From contig NZ_JADPKS010000038.1 of assembly GCF_023074175.1 (NCBI RefSeq), positions 55,618 to 119,617 on the forward strand: a stretch of DNA of 64,000 bases. The letters are read 5' to 3'. Numbering within the stretch: the first letter of the stretch is position 1; every line of letters begins with the position of its first letter. The notes below the pieces were generated by a model that saw only the letters and a program-made list of their open reading frames with translations, was not told where the DNA came from and made no database searches. The position numbers and the translations under genes were made by a program. Source of the DNA: Bradyrhizobium sp. 139 (GTDB taxonomy: Bacteria > Pseudomonadota > Alphaproteobacteria > Rhizobiales > Xanthobacteraceae). This document shows, piece after piece, positions 53,580-62,051 of this stretch.

Positions 53580-54185
53580 AAACAGCCGCCAACCGACGTT
53601 GCCCGTGGTCGTCCGAAGGCTTTCGATTACGAAGAGGCGCTCGATACCGCCATGCGCGTCTTTTGGACCAGAGGCTATGACGGTGCTTCGCTAACGAATC
53701 TTACCGACGCGATGGGCATCAATCGCCCGAGCCTCTACGCGACGTTCGGCAACAAGGAAGACTTGTTTCAGCTCACGCTGGAGCGCTACGCGCAGCAGAA
53801 CGCGACGGTCTTTGCAGAATGCCTCTCACACGTTTCCGCCCGCGCGGGCATGGATCGTCTGTTGAGAGAGGCTGCTGAAGCGTTTGCGAGCCCCGCGAAC
53901 CCGGGCGGCTGCTTCTGGAACCAGGCCCTGATGTCCTGCGCCACGGCGACCAGTAAGATGCAACGTCACATGAAAAAGATGGCGGCCGGTTTCGATGCAA
54001 CCCTTGTCGGACGTCTTGAGCGCGCGGTCGCAGATGGCGAACTGCCTCCCGGCACGTCTACCACGGATCTCGCCCGTTATTTCTCCGTCGTATTCCAGGG
54101 GTTGGGGCTGCAGGCTCGCCGAGGTAGCACCCGAGACGAGCTCCACCGCGCGATCGACATGGCTATGCGGGGATGGCCGACCTAG
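53568..54185 (+). CDS. TetR/AcrR-family regulator
   Basis: 205 residues from TTG. The HTH is FDYEEALDTAMRVFWTRGYD, then GASLTNLTDAMGINRPSLYA with TFGNKEDLF. The ligand domain (CFWNQALMSCATATSKMQRH) resembles the AcuR/YxaF-type C-terminal domain. It probably represses the divergent SDR gene and itself through the two TGTA...TACA sites. As the SDR is broken, the regulator may now have no local target. Confidence 0.85.
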   Translation: MKGTKQPPTDVARGRPKAFDYEEALDTAMRVFWTRGYDGASLTNLTDAMGINRPSLYATFGNKEDLFQLTLERYAQQNATVFAECLSHVSARAGMDRLLREAAEAFASPANPGGCFWNQALMSCATATSKMQRHMKKMAAGFDATLVGRLERAVADGELPPGTSTTDLARYFSVVFQGLGLQARRGSTRDELHRAIDMAMRGWPT

Positions 54186-54262
54186 AGTCGGGAAGACGAC
54201 TTGGCTTTGTCGTCTCTCGCCGGCGCTACAAGCTGCCACGTCTCGCTTGTCAGGCAGCCACG

Positions 54263-54874
54263 CTAGCGTGCCGTCGCCGTTGCGGCCGGGGAAACCGGCG
54301 CGCCGATTGACACCCACTGATTCAGGTTCGTTTGGGATTGCCGCTTGATGTAGCGATAGCCGGTTTCGTTCCAGGGGACGACCGTCGTAATCTCGTTATC
54401 CAGGACGAACTCGCCTTTGTCCGTCGTCACCGTCAAGACGGCGTGTCCTTCGTCGTTCCTGTCGCGGACGACGGTAACGAGCAGTGTTTCTTGCGGCCAC
54501 CCCGCATCGATCAACATTTTGCGCTTTTGAAGGACATAGTCCTCGCAGTCGCCATGTCCGTCTGACGGATAGGACCACTTCTCGATGGTGCCCCAATGGT
54601 CGCTATCGGTGATCGGCTTCACCGTGTCGTTGACGTATTTGTTGACGCGCCCGAGGTCTGCCCAGACCTTGGGGGTCATGACGATGTCCCGCGCCGACGT
54701 TGCCTTTGACACGCAATCGGCTGGATTATCGGTGCAGAATTGCGTCCATCCCATGGGCGGGGAAACCACCGAACCGATCGCGGCACGGCGGCTCGCATCT
54801 TCGGCGTGAGCGGTACCAGTCAAGAACAGAAATGCGATGCTCGTGCTCAGGATATTGGCGGTCTTGGTGACCAT
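54263..54874 (-). CDS. Bacterial transglutaminase-like cysteine protease
   Basis: 203 residues with a signal peptide ending TAHA. The catalytic triad is visible: Cys110 in DGHGDCEDYVLQKR, His144 in DEGHAVLTVTT and Asp159 in FVLDNEI. This is the BTLCP (DUF920) family, of which LapG is the known member: a periplasmic protease that trims an adhesin. Here no LapD/GcbC or adhesin gene is nearby. A free catalytic Cys again places a thiol-dependent enzyme within the Dsb region. Confidence 0.85.
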   Translation of the reverse strand: MVTKTANILSTSIAFLFLTGTAHAEDASRRAAIGSVVSPPMGWTQFCTDNPADCVSKATSARDIVMTPKVWADLGRVNKYVNDTVKPITDSDHWGTIEKWSYPSDGHGDCEDYVLQKRKMLIDAGWPQETLLVTVVRDRNDEGHAVLTVTTDKGEFVLDNEITTVVPWNETGYRYIKRQSQTNLNQWVSIGAPVSPAATATAR

Positions 54875-54934
54875 GATGCTCTCCTCGGCGTCTTGAGAGC
54901 ATCCATGGCACAGAGGCTTTGAGAGCCTGATACG

Positions 54935-56164
54935 CTATTGCCTCAAATTTGAACTACTGCTGCTTGCAGCCGAAAGTGCAGCCTGCATTCGGCCTGCACC
55001 CACGGCGCCGACGATGACCTGGTCGCCGATCACGAAAGCCGGCGTTCCGTTCACCCCGAGAGCTTCAGCTGTCACGAAGTTCTCGCGCAAGATGGCGTCG
55101 ATGTCAGGATCCCTTAGGTCGCGCTTGAGCTTTGCAGCATCGATCCCCATGCCTGTTGCAGCAGAGAGAGCAAGGTCGCCGGTCATTGATCCTTTGGCTT
55201 TCATTAAGGATGCGTAGTAGCGCCATCGCAAGGCAAAGTCGCTGGTCTGGCGAGCCATCGCGAGAGCCAACCGGCTCGTGTCGGTCGAATCTTTTCCCAG
55301 GATGGGAAATTCACGGAGGACGACGCGCAGTTCAGGATTGTTGTCGACCAGCTTTTGAATGTCACCGACCGAATTCCGGCAGAACGGGCAATTATAATCG
55401 AAAAAGGCGACCAGATTCACTTTGCCGTTTGGATTTCCGATGATCGTGCTTCCTCGGGAGGACAGCAGCTGCTCCCGGTACTGCACCAGTACCTTGGCCT
55501 GATCGGCCTTCTGAAGCTGTTCGGATCGCCGCTCCAGCTCCATGCTGGCGTCCCGGAGGACTTCCGGGTTTTGAAGCAGATATTCTTTGACGACTTCGCC
55601 GATGGCTTGTCGCTGCTCGGAGCTCAAAGGCAGCGATAGCTGCTGCGAATGGGCGGTTGCACCTAGAAACGTCAGCGCAGCGAATGCCGCGATCGCAAAG
55701 GTTGTGCGCGGCACAATCGTTCGCAGGTTAAAGCTGGGCTCGTCGGTGGCTCGATTATTCATGTCATTCCATGTTCTTGGGGGAAGGCCTGCAGGCGGCT
55801 CATGCCGCCGCCGGCGAATGAGTGCGCGCAGCCGCGCCGCCATTTCTTCGAGATCGAACGGCTTGACCAGGCATGCGTCCACCCCGGCCTCGAACCAGCG
55901 GACCCGTTCTTCGGCGCCATCGACTGCGGTCAACAGGAGGATGGGGACTCGATCACCGCTCGCCTTGCAATCGGCAAGAAATTCGGAACCTGACGTATCG
56001 AGGCGCACGAGATCCAGGACAATCGCGTCACAATTTAACGTGACCGGGTGCGTCCTTGGATCGAGATCGATCTGCACCTCATCGACAACAAATCCTAAAC
56101 GGCTCAGTCCGGACTTGAGGCCCGCGCGCGACGAAGGGCCGTCTCCTACAAGTAGGATACGCAT
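54935..56164 (-). CDS. Receiver-TM-DsbA fusion protein
   Basis: One 409-residue frame. Residues 1-118 are a receiver similar to the PmrA-like regulator's: VLDLVRLDTSGS with phospho-Asp51, LLLTAVD (Thr79), LVKPFDL (Lys101); the acidic pocket is weakened (LVGDG). A basic linker and one hydrophobic segment (about 153-172) follow, then a DsbA-like domain with FFDYNCPFCRNSV (Cys259/Cys262) and GTPAFVIG. The layout predicts a cytoplasmic receiver tethered to a periplasmic thiol oxidoreductase. Alternatively ATG at residue 135 starts a normal exported DsbA, and the receiver is a leftover. A CTTAAC-N5-CTTAAG box lies 38 bases upstream. Confidence 0.78.
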   Translation of the reverse strand: MRILLVGDGPSSRAGLKSGLSRLGFVVDEVQIDLDPRTHPVTLNCDAIVLDLVRLDTSGSEFLADCKASGDRVPILLLTAVDGAEERVRWFEAGVDACLVKPFDLEEMAARLRALIRRRRHEPPAGLPPRTWNDMNNRATDEPSFNLRTIVPRTTFAIAAFAALTFLGATAHSQQLSLPLSSEQRQAIGEVVKEYLLQNPEVLRDASMELERRSEQLQKADQAKVLVQYREQLLSSRGSTIIGNPNGKVNLVAFFDYNCPFCRNSVGDIQKLVDNNPELRVVLREFPILGKDSTDTSRLALAMARQTSDFALRWRYYASLMKAKGSMTGDLALSAATGMGIDAAKLKRDLRDPDIDAILRENFVTAEALGVNGTPAFVIGDQVIVGAVGAGRMQAALSAASSSSSNLRQ

Positions 56165-56202
56165 GAGAAAGGCTCCTGTTGAGGCCTCCCTCGACGGCGA
56201 AA

Positions 56203-56219
56203 CTTAACGGCAGCTTAAG
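56203..56219. promoter_or_regulatory. CTTAAC-N5-CTTAAG box upstream of the receiver-DsbA gene
   Basis: Half sites CTTAAC (56203-56208) and CTTAAG (56214-56219) at 11-bp spacing, 38 bases before the start at 56164 (minus strand). Its place before the receiver codons argues that the receiver part is transcribed. Confidence 0.65.
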
Positions 56220-56424
56220 GCTGCAGCCCTCGGTGGACTGCCGCACAGGCGATCAAGGATTTACCTCGTCTTGGCTCCCAAGGAACTCCGGGGTTTGGCG
56301 GTCGTCCGGAATAGCCCACGCGTTCCTAACCATTGCATCGTTCGGAGTAGCTATTTTGGTGCAACTGATATACAATACATGCTGAGGGCAGCTTTCGTGC
56401 GCCCATTGGCCGCTGCGGGTCACG

Positions 56425-56889
56425 GACTTCCCCGAGGAGGTTCGCGCCGCTCTTGGCAAAGCGTTCTCGCCTGAAGGTCGCGAAGCGTCGTTGCAGAACC
56501 TTGATTTCCTGAACGGCTTTCTTCTCTCGCAACGGGCCTTTACCGAAACGGAACGCGCCTATTACACGAAGCCTTTCCTGGTGCCCGGTGAAGATCGCCG
56601 CGCGATGATGTCGTTTGAATTTCCCGTCGACGGGCAGCCGCCACACACGGCCAAGATCGTCGATGATTAGGCTCGTTGGCTCGCGCAGAACGGCACACCC
56701 AAGCTCTACATACGAGCCGACCCCGGCTACATCGGCACCGGGCGCCTACATGCGTTTTCGAGCGCCTGGCCGAACCAGAAGCAACTGACCGTCAAGGGCG
56801 GCCACTTCCTTCAGGAGACAAGCCCGAAGGAAGTCGGCGAGGCCATTGCGGCCTTTGTCGCCGAAATTCGCGGCATCGCACGCCCTTAA
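56425..56889 (+). pseudogene. Haloalkane-dehalogenase-like C-terminal fragment with in-frame stop
   Basis: The frame reads DFPEEVRAALGKAFSPEGRE, then RAYYTKPFLVPGEDRRAMMS and PHTAKIVDD, hits TAG at 56668-56670, and continues in the same frame ARWLAQNGTPKLYIRADPGY to VKGGHFLQETSPKEVG (catalytic His) and a final stop at 56887-56889. The N-terminal half with HGNP and the nucleophile Asp is missing. This is the end of a haloalkane dehalogenase; a complete family member lies at 60187-61125. Confidence 0.7.
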
Positions 56890-56916
56890 TTCAGCAACGC
56901 TACAAAGGACACGACC

Positions 56917-57831
56917 ATGGGAAAAATTCTTGTGACAGGCGCCAGCGGCCATCTCGGACGTAAAACGCTAGACCATCTGCTCAAGCGCTTGCCCGCGACC
57001 CAACTCGCCGGCCTTGCGCGCGATCCGGCCAAGGCCCAGGATCTCGCCGGCAAGGGCATCGACATTCGCAAGGGCGATTATTTCGAATACGATTCGCTGC
57101 TGAAGGCCTTTGAGGGCGTCGACAAAGTGATGCTCATTGCAACGCATGGCTTCACCGATCGCAACACGCAACATTACAATGTCATCACCGCCGCGCGACA
57201 GGCTGGCGTCAAGCACGTCGCCTATACGTCGATCGTGCGCAAGGAGGGGTCCGATTTCGTTCTGCCCGAGGGTACGGAGACCGATATCTTCGGTGAGCAG
57301 ACCCTGAAGGCATCCGGCCTGACCTATACTCTTGTACGCCATCCACCTTTCATGGAGGTCCTTCAATTCTTCATCGGCGAAAAGGCCTATGAGGCTGGCG
57401 TGAGGGTCCCGGCGGGCAGCGGTAAGGCGGCTCCAGCCACGCGCGACGACCTTGCGGAAGCACAGGCGGTCATCCTCTCGGCAGAAGGCCACGAAAACAA
57501 GACCTACACCCTCGGCTTCAGCGAACTTGCGTCCTCCGAGGACATTGCAAGCGCGCTTTCCGAAATTCACGGGAAGAAAGTCCCCTACGTCACGATCAGC
57601 GAGCAGCAATACATCGACAACTAGGTGGCGAAACGACTGCCGGCACCCGTTGCCGGCTTCGCCGTTGGCTGGGTTCGCGGAGTAAACTGCGGTGAATTCG
57701 ATCAATCAGGTGACCTCGAGCGCTTGCTCGGCCGCAAGTCGACTTCGATCCGAGACTATCTGAAGGACAATTACCCCGTCGTTATCCCCGAGATTGAGGC
57801 CATCAAGATGCCGAAAGAGTCGGCCGCTTGA
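56917..57831 (+). pseudogene. NmrA-like NAD(P)-binding protein with in-frame stop
   Basis: MGKILVTGASGHLGRKTLDH is the Rossmann start (GASGHLG); THGFTDRNTQHYNVITAARQ, VKHVAYTSIVRKEGSDF and LVRHPPFMEV follow the NmrA/quinone oxidoreductase 2 pattern. TAG at 57622-57624 interrupts after YIDN; the same frame goes on VAKRLPAPVAGFAVGWVRGV, then LERLLGRKSTSIRDYLKDNY, which is the expected C-terminal helix pair. The first part has most of the fold, so a shortened protein might still form. Confidence 0.72.
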
Positions 57832-57870
57832 GAGGACGCTCCTAACACTAATCGCTCAAGAGAGTAGAAT

Positions 57871-58434
57871 ATGACGACCAAATTGACCGCCGGGCAGAGG
57901 TTTCAACCCATCGGGCTAAAGAACATTCATGGTTCGAAAGTGCCGGTACCGGACTTCGGCGAAAAATGGGTGCATCTGCAATTGAGGAGATTTGCGGGGT
58001 GCCCGGTTTGTAATCTCCATTTGCAGGAGTTTGTCCGCCGCCACGCGGAGATCGCGAAAGCGGGGATACGGGAAGTCGTCGTGTTTCACTCGGCTCCCAG
58101 TGAATTGATACCGTATCAGGGGCGCTTTCCGTTCGACGTGGTAGGCGACCCCGAAAAGAAGCTCTATCGCCGCTAAGGCGTTGAGACTTCGATGTGGGCG
58201 ATCTTGAATCCGGGAGCTTGGCTGGCCTCGATAAAGGGAAACCTGGCCAAGGATAAGCCTTCGCTCGGAGGAATGCCGAACGGAGGTCTCCTTGGACTTC
58301 CGGCGGACTTCCTGATCGCACCCGATGGAACGATCGAAGCCGTCCACTACGGCAAGCATGCCTATGACCAATGGTCCATCGACGACATGCTCCATCGGAC
58401 CGCGGCGGCGCGTGTCGCGAGTGAGGCCGCGTAA
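57871..58434 (+). pseudogene. Peroxiredoxin-like protein with in-frame stop
   Basis: RFQPIGLKNIHGSKVPVPDF, then LRRFAGCPVCNLHLQEFVRR with a C-x-x-C pair, and FDVVGDPEKKLYRR match the AhpC/TSA peroxiredoxin-like branch. TAA at 58174-58176 follows; the same frame then gives GVETSMWAILNPGAWLASIK and GLPADFLIAPDGTIEAVHYG, the rest of the family fold, to 58434. One base change would restore the whole protein. Confidence 0.72.
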
Positions 58435-58550
58435 GCAATGCCTCGCGTTGCGCCTCGTAGAGAACTCGCTAGCGTGACATTCCAATTCTTGGAATGCGCC
58501 TTCCAGCGAAAGGCACGCGTGACGCGGCGTTCGGAGGATATGATCGCTGA

Positions 58551-59114
58551 TCAATCCTCGTAAGCGCTCGTACGATAGAGCGCTGCGAGCGCTCTTAAAG
58601 CACGATGCAGGCTCACCCGAACCGCTCCTTCGGACATACGTAAACGAGCGGCCGTGTCACGGATGCTGTGCCCGTTGATCGAGATGGACTGGACGATCTC
58701 GCGTTGCGAGCGTTTGAGCTGTCCGAGCAACCCTTCGATCGCGCCGGTCGAGATGTCGTTCTTCGGCTCCTCGGCCGCGAGGACGTTGGTTACTTCTTCG
58801 ATCGGCACGTTCATGCGTCGCCCGCGGCGCCGGAACGCGTCAATCACTTTGTTCCGGATGATGGCATGGATCCAGGGCCCGACCGGGCGCGACTGATCCC
58901 ATGTACCGCGCTTGAGATGAATCGCCAGCAATACCTCCTGCACCACGTCCTCCGCTTCCTCGTCGGCGGCGGCCATGCTGGCGTTCCGCTTTCGTGCCAC
59001 GGCGCGGATATAGGGCGTCACCGATAGGAGGAGTTGGCGATAAGCCTCGGCATCGCCCGCCAACGCCGACCGCATCAGCTTTGTCCATTCGGCATCCTGG
59101 GACGCTGCGTTCAT
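58551..59114 (-). CDS. ECF sigma factor, ECF16 (SigF) type
   Basis: 187 residues, with GAGAGGTTGA before the ATG. Region 2 is DAEAYRQLLLSVTPYIRAVA, EDVVQEVLLAIHLKRGTWDQ and PWIHAIIRNKVIDAFRRRGR; region 4 is LKRSQREIVQSISINGHSIR, DTAARLRMSEGAVRVSLHRA. The sequence follows the Caulobacter SigF group, whose partner is an NrsF/DUF1109 anti-sigma. The only NrsF in the window is 12 kb away, and the ECF gene stands alone here. Its regulon would include oxidative or heavy-metal response genes. Confidence 0.87.
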   Translation of the reverse strand: MNAASQDAEWTKLMRSALAGDAEAYRQLLLSVTPYIRAVARKRNASMAAADEEAEDVVQEVLLAIHLKRGTWDQSRPVGPWIHAIIRNKVIDAFRRRGRRMNVPIEEVTNVLAAEEPKNDISTGAIEGLLGQLKRSQREIVQSISINGHSIRDTAARLRMSEGAVRVSLHRALRALAALYRTSAYED

Positions 59115-59231
59115 TCAACCTCTCTACGAGAGGGCGTCCCTCGCAGCCGGCCTTCCCACACGATGGCGCAACGCGCTCTGCTTCTCTCGCCCAAGCTTTT
59201 CGGCCGGACGAGAACCGATCGCGTCCGATTC

Positions 59232-59247
59232 TAGATCACTTGCTATA
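59232..59247. promoter_or_regulatory. TAGATCAC element, copy 1
   Basis: TAGATCACTTGCTATA, matching 13 of 16 bases with the site at 62870-62885 and like it followed by ATAAAG. A TATAAT overlaps its end. It lies upstream of a short plus-strand frame (from about 59254) that looks like a gene remnant. Confidence 0.35.
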
Positions 59248-59390
59248 ATAAAGGTGAATAGCCGGGCTGCGCAATCCGTGGCCGCCGCCGGGGACTGCAA
59301 GCAGGCATTGGACGAAGCCGCGGGCCTATTTGGGTCTAGCGCACCGATAAAGCGTTCAGACCTGAAATCGCTGGTTGCCGCGATGGAGAA

Positions 59391-59990
59391 CTATCGCGGG
59401 CTGGTCGTGTCATCGAGCAAACCCAGGACGGGGCGCAGCAAGCCCTCCAGAAGGGCACGCTCGGGGCGCACGCGGGCGAGCACGCGGATGCCGAGAAGGA
59501 TTCCAAGCAAGGACTTCGCCAGATCCGACGCGGAATGCGCACGTGTTACGACACCGTCTTTTTGGCCCCTGGTTACGCAGCGCAGGAAGAAGGCCTCGAC
59601 CTCGTCCAAAAAGACGGCAACGATACTAAGGAATCCCGGATCGAAGGGGGCGCTTTCGATCGCCGAATTTACCAACATGCATCCGCGACGTTGCTTGTCG
59701 CTGAGCGATCGCTTGATGATTTCCTTCAGAAAAGCCTCAATCGCCTCCCGCGGCGGCATGGTCGGTTCAATGCGACGGATGCGTTCTCGAAACGTCTGAT
59801 CCAGGTATCGGTTCAGCGCTTTGGCATACAAGCCGCGCTTGTCTCCGAAGGCGTTGTAAAGGCTTGCGCCGGCGATCTGCATTTCGTCGGCCAGGTCGCG
59901 GACAGACGTCGCCTCATAGCCGCGCAACCAAAAACGGTCGATCGCTGCATCGAGAACGGCGGCTTCATCGAATTCCCGCGGCCTTGCCAT
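59391..59990 (-). CDS. TetR/AcrR-family regulator
   Basis: 199 residues. The HTH is ARPREFDEAAVLDAAIDRFW with GYEATSVRDLADEMQIAGAS and LYNAFGDKRGLY; the ligand domain (RGCMLVNSAIESAPFDPGFL) follows the TetR_C_16/AcuR-like pattern. It is divergent from the haloalkane-dehalogenase-like gene at 60187 and is the likely regulator of it, though the operator was not identified. Confidence 0.85.
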   Translation of the reverse strand: MARPREFDEAAVLDAAIDRFWLRGYEATSVRDLADEMQIAGASLYNAFGDKRGLYAKALNRYLDQTFRERIRRIEPTMPPREAIEAFLKEIIKRSLSDKQRRGCMLVNSAIESAPFDPGFLSIVAVFLDEVEAFFLRCVTRGQKDGVVTRAHSASDLAKSLLGILLGIRVLARVRPERALLEGLLRPVLGLLDDTTSPR

Positions 59991-60186
59991 CTACCGTCTA
60001 TTCTCCTCGCTACGGCGATCCGGTGAGCATCTTCTCTTAGCATCGGGTGGCTGACGTTGACAATGACAGCGGCCGACCAGCCTCGGCAATTTAAGCGGGC
60101 CTGCTAGCTAATTTGGAGCGACCGCTCTATAATATGAGCTCTCAAAGATCAAAACGGCCTCCCGCGCCCGCTCAAAGGAGCATCTT

Positions 60187-61125
60187 GTGACCACCTCCGC
60201 TGGAAATCTGCTGCCAGACGCGGTTCGCGCGCAATGGCCGTATACCCCGCGCTTTGCGACCGTAAATGGCTGGCGGATGCATTATGTGGACGAAGGGCAA
60301 GGGGATCCCGTTGTCCTTTTACATGGCAATCCGACATGGGGCTTTCTCTATCGCGACATGATCGGACCATTGGTCAGCTCGGGGCGGCGTGTGATCGTTC
60401 CCGACATGATCGGCTTCGGGCTGTCAGAGAAGCCGACCAGGGAACACGCGCATTCGCTTGACGGGCATGCTGCCAATCTCACCGCGCTCATGCGGCAGCT
60501 CGACCTTACCGGGATCACGCTCGTATGCCACGATTGGGGTGGTCCGACCAGACTGTCGTTCGCGATGAGCAATCAAGACCGCATTCGAGCCCTGACCATC
60601 ATGAGCACATGGGCCTGGCCGCTTCCGCCCGCCGAATTCCACACGCTTATTTTTCCATGGCGCATGATGCATGCCCCTCTTGTAGGCCCTTACCTCTTGG
60701 GCAAGCATCGCGCACTGGCGGGACGCGGCGTCTATCTTTCCGTGGTAGATCGCCAGAAATTCGCGCATACGGCGCAGGCCGCGTATGAAGCGGCCCTGCC
60801 CGATGCGATGTCGCGCCTTCTAACCTGGGTCTGGCCCCGATGGATCCCGCTGGATGAGAACGCGCGGGCGTTGGAGCGCTTTCAGTGGCTCGAGCGGGAG
60901 TTATCGCAATCGAAGCTGCCAACCCTGATTATCTGGGGCCGCGAGGACGAGGTCTTCGACGCAGCCACATTTTCCAAGCGGTTCAAGCAGATTCTGCCGC
61001 ACGCGGAGGGGCCTCTCCTGGTAACAGGGCGTCACTTCCTCCAGGAAGACTCTGGTCCTGAAATTGCAGAATTGATCCGCCACTTTCTTGATCGTCTCGA
61101 CACAAAGGAAAATCGCAAGGGTTGA
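60187..61125 (+). CDS. Haloalkane-dehalogenase-like alpha/beta-hydrolase
   Basis: 312 residues from GTG with AAAGGAG upstream. PVVLLHGNPTWGFLYRDMIG gives the oxyanion HGNPTW; VCHDWGGPTRLSFAM places nucleophile Asp116 with Trp117 beside it; TGRHFLQEDSGPEIAELI holds the catalytic His. An Asn in HGNP and a Trp next to the nucleophile are the halide-binding residues of haloalkane dehalogenases, so that activity is more likely than epoxide hydrolysis. With dehI and the broken paralogue at 56425 it suggests halo-organic metabolism. Confidence 0.83.
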   Translation: MTTSAGNLLPDAVRAQWPYTPRFATVNGWRMHYVDEGQGDPVVLLHGNPTWGFLYRDMIGPLVSSGRRVIVPDMIGFGLSEKPTREHAHSLDGHAANLTALMRQLDLTGITLVCHDWGGPTRLSFAMSNQDRIRALTIMSTWAWPLPPAEFHTLIFPWRMMHAPLVGPYLLGKHRALAGRGVYLSVVDRQKFAHTAQAAYEAALPDAMSRLLTWVWPRWIPLDENARALERFQWLERELSQSKLPTLIIWGREDEVFDAATFSKRFKQILPHAEGPLLVTGRHFLQEDSGPEIAELIRHFLDRLDTKENRKG

Positions 61126-61519
61126 CGTCAGCATTGTCGAGAAACCGGATTTGCGCGGAAAACGCCTCTCATTTGGGTTGGCCGAAGATCGCGTCGGACA
61201 CTATCCGGAATTTCGCGAGTTCTTCATCCGGTCATTCGATCTGGATCAAAAGGGCTTGACGGAGCCGGGCTTTCTTCGCGCTCCTTCCGGGCTTACCTAC
61301 GCCCTGATATTTCTTGGACGCAGCGGCGAAGCTTTCCCCTCCGGCCTCGAGGTCCATGCCGTCGTGGATGCACTCGAGCCGATTGCCGAAGAAACATTGG
61401 ATCGGGACCTATGGGCAATCCTCCGGTGGATGATCGGCGGTGTCGGCGATCCGTGGACGGTCGAGGACTTTGACCGAACCGGACAGCTATACCGCGTGCC
61501 GGCAGCGCCCCCGGCCTAA
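61088..61519 (+). CDS. Hypothetical protein overlapping the dehalogenase end
   Basis: Up to 143 residues; the frame overlaps the preceding gene by 38 bases, and the true start is probably just after it, near VDVSIVEKPDLRGKRLSFGL. The body (VGHYPEFREFFIRSFDLDQK, LTYALIFLGRSGEAFPSGLE, ILRWMIGGVGDPWTVEDFDR) looks like a folded soluble protein. No family is recognised. Confidence 0.45.
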   Translation: MIVSTQRKIARVDVSIVEKPDLRGKRLSFGLAEDRVGHYPEFREFFIRSFDLDQKGLTEPGFLRAPSGLTYALIFLGRSGEAFPSGLEVHAVVDALEPIAEETLDRDLWAILRWMIGGVGDPWTVEDFDRTGQLYRVPAAPPA

Positions 61520-61524
61520 AGACG

Positions 61525-62039
61525 TCAGGAGGACTCAAGTGGGCCCAGATAGTCACGCTTTCCGACCTCGACGCCGCAATGGCGCAGAATGTCGTGCGCG
61601 GTCGCGACGTGGAAAAGAAGTTGGGAAGCATGAAGGTCGCGACATAGCTTACGCCGTCCAGCACGCCTGAGGCTGTTCGAAACTTCAACTCGATCGTCCG
61701 CCCTGCACTGTCGTCAAAGCGCTCTTCCGGCACGGACTTCAGAAAGTCGACCGTTTTCGAAATGCGGGACCGAAGTTCGTCAAAATTCGCCTCGGTATCG
61801 GGCCAGCTTGGTATTTCCATTCCCGTCAGCCGTCCCATGCCGCCCTTGCAGGTGTCGCTGGCGCGCTGAATTTGTCCCGCGAAGGACAGCATGTCCGGAA
61901 ATAAGCGTGCCTGCATCAAAACCGCGGCGTCGATTTTCCGGGCCTTGGCAAAGATTTCGGCCGCGTCGACATAGCGCTCCAGAGAGCCTAAGCCGCGCAG
62001 GAGCGGGACAACGGCAATGCCGTGCATCGTGAGTTGCAT
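61525..62039 (-). pseudogene. DUF1993 protein with one frameshift
   Basis: MQLTMHGIAVVPLLRGLGSL, then ARLFPDMLSFAGQIQRASDT and ELKFRTASGVLDGVSYVATF are the DUF1993 (DinB-like helical bundle) pattern. After LPNFF one base is missing in a T run; the next frame restores HVATAHDILRHCGVEVGKRD and ends at 61525. DUF1993 proteins are small, soluble and of unknown function. Confidence 0.75.
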
Positions 62040-62051
62040 GCTGTTAGGACC

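Noticed and set aside
56425..58434. Stop-codon reassignment explaining the in-frame stops
   Set aside because: Intact genes in the window end at normal TAA, TAG and TGA stops, so a changed genetic code is not tenable.
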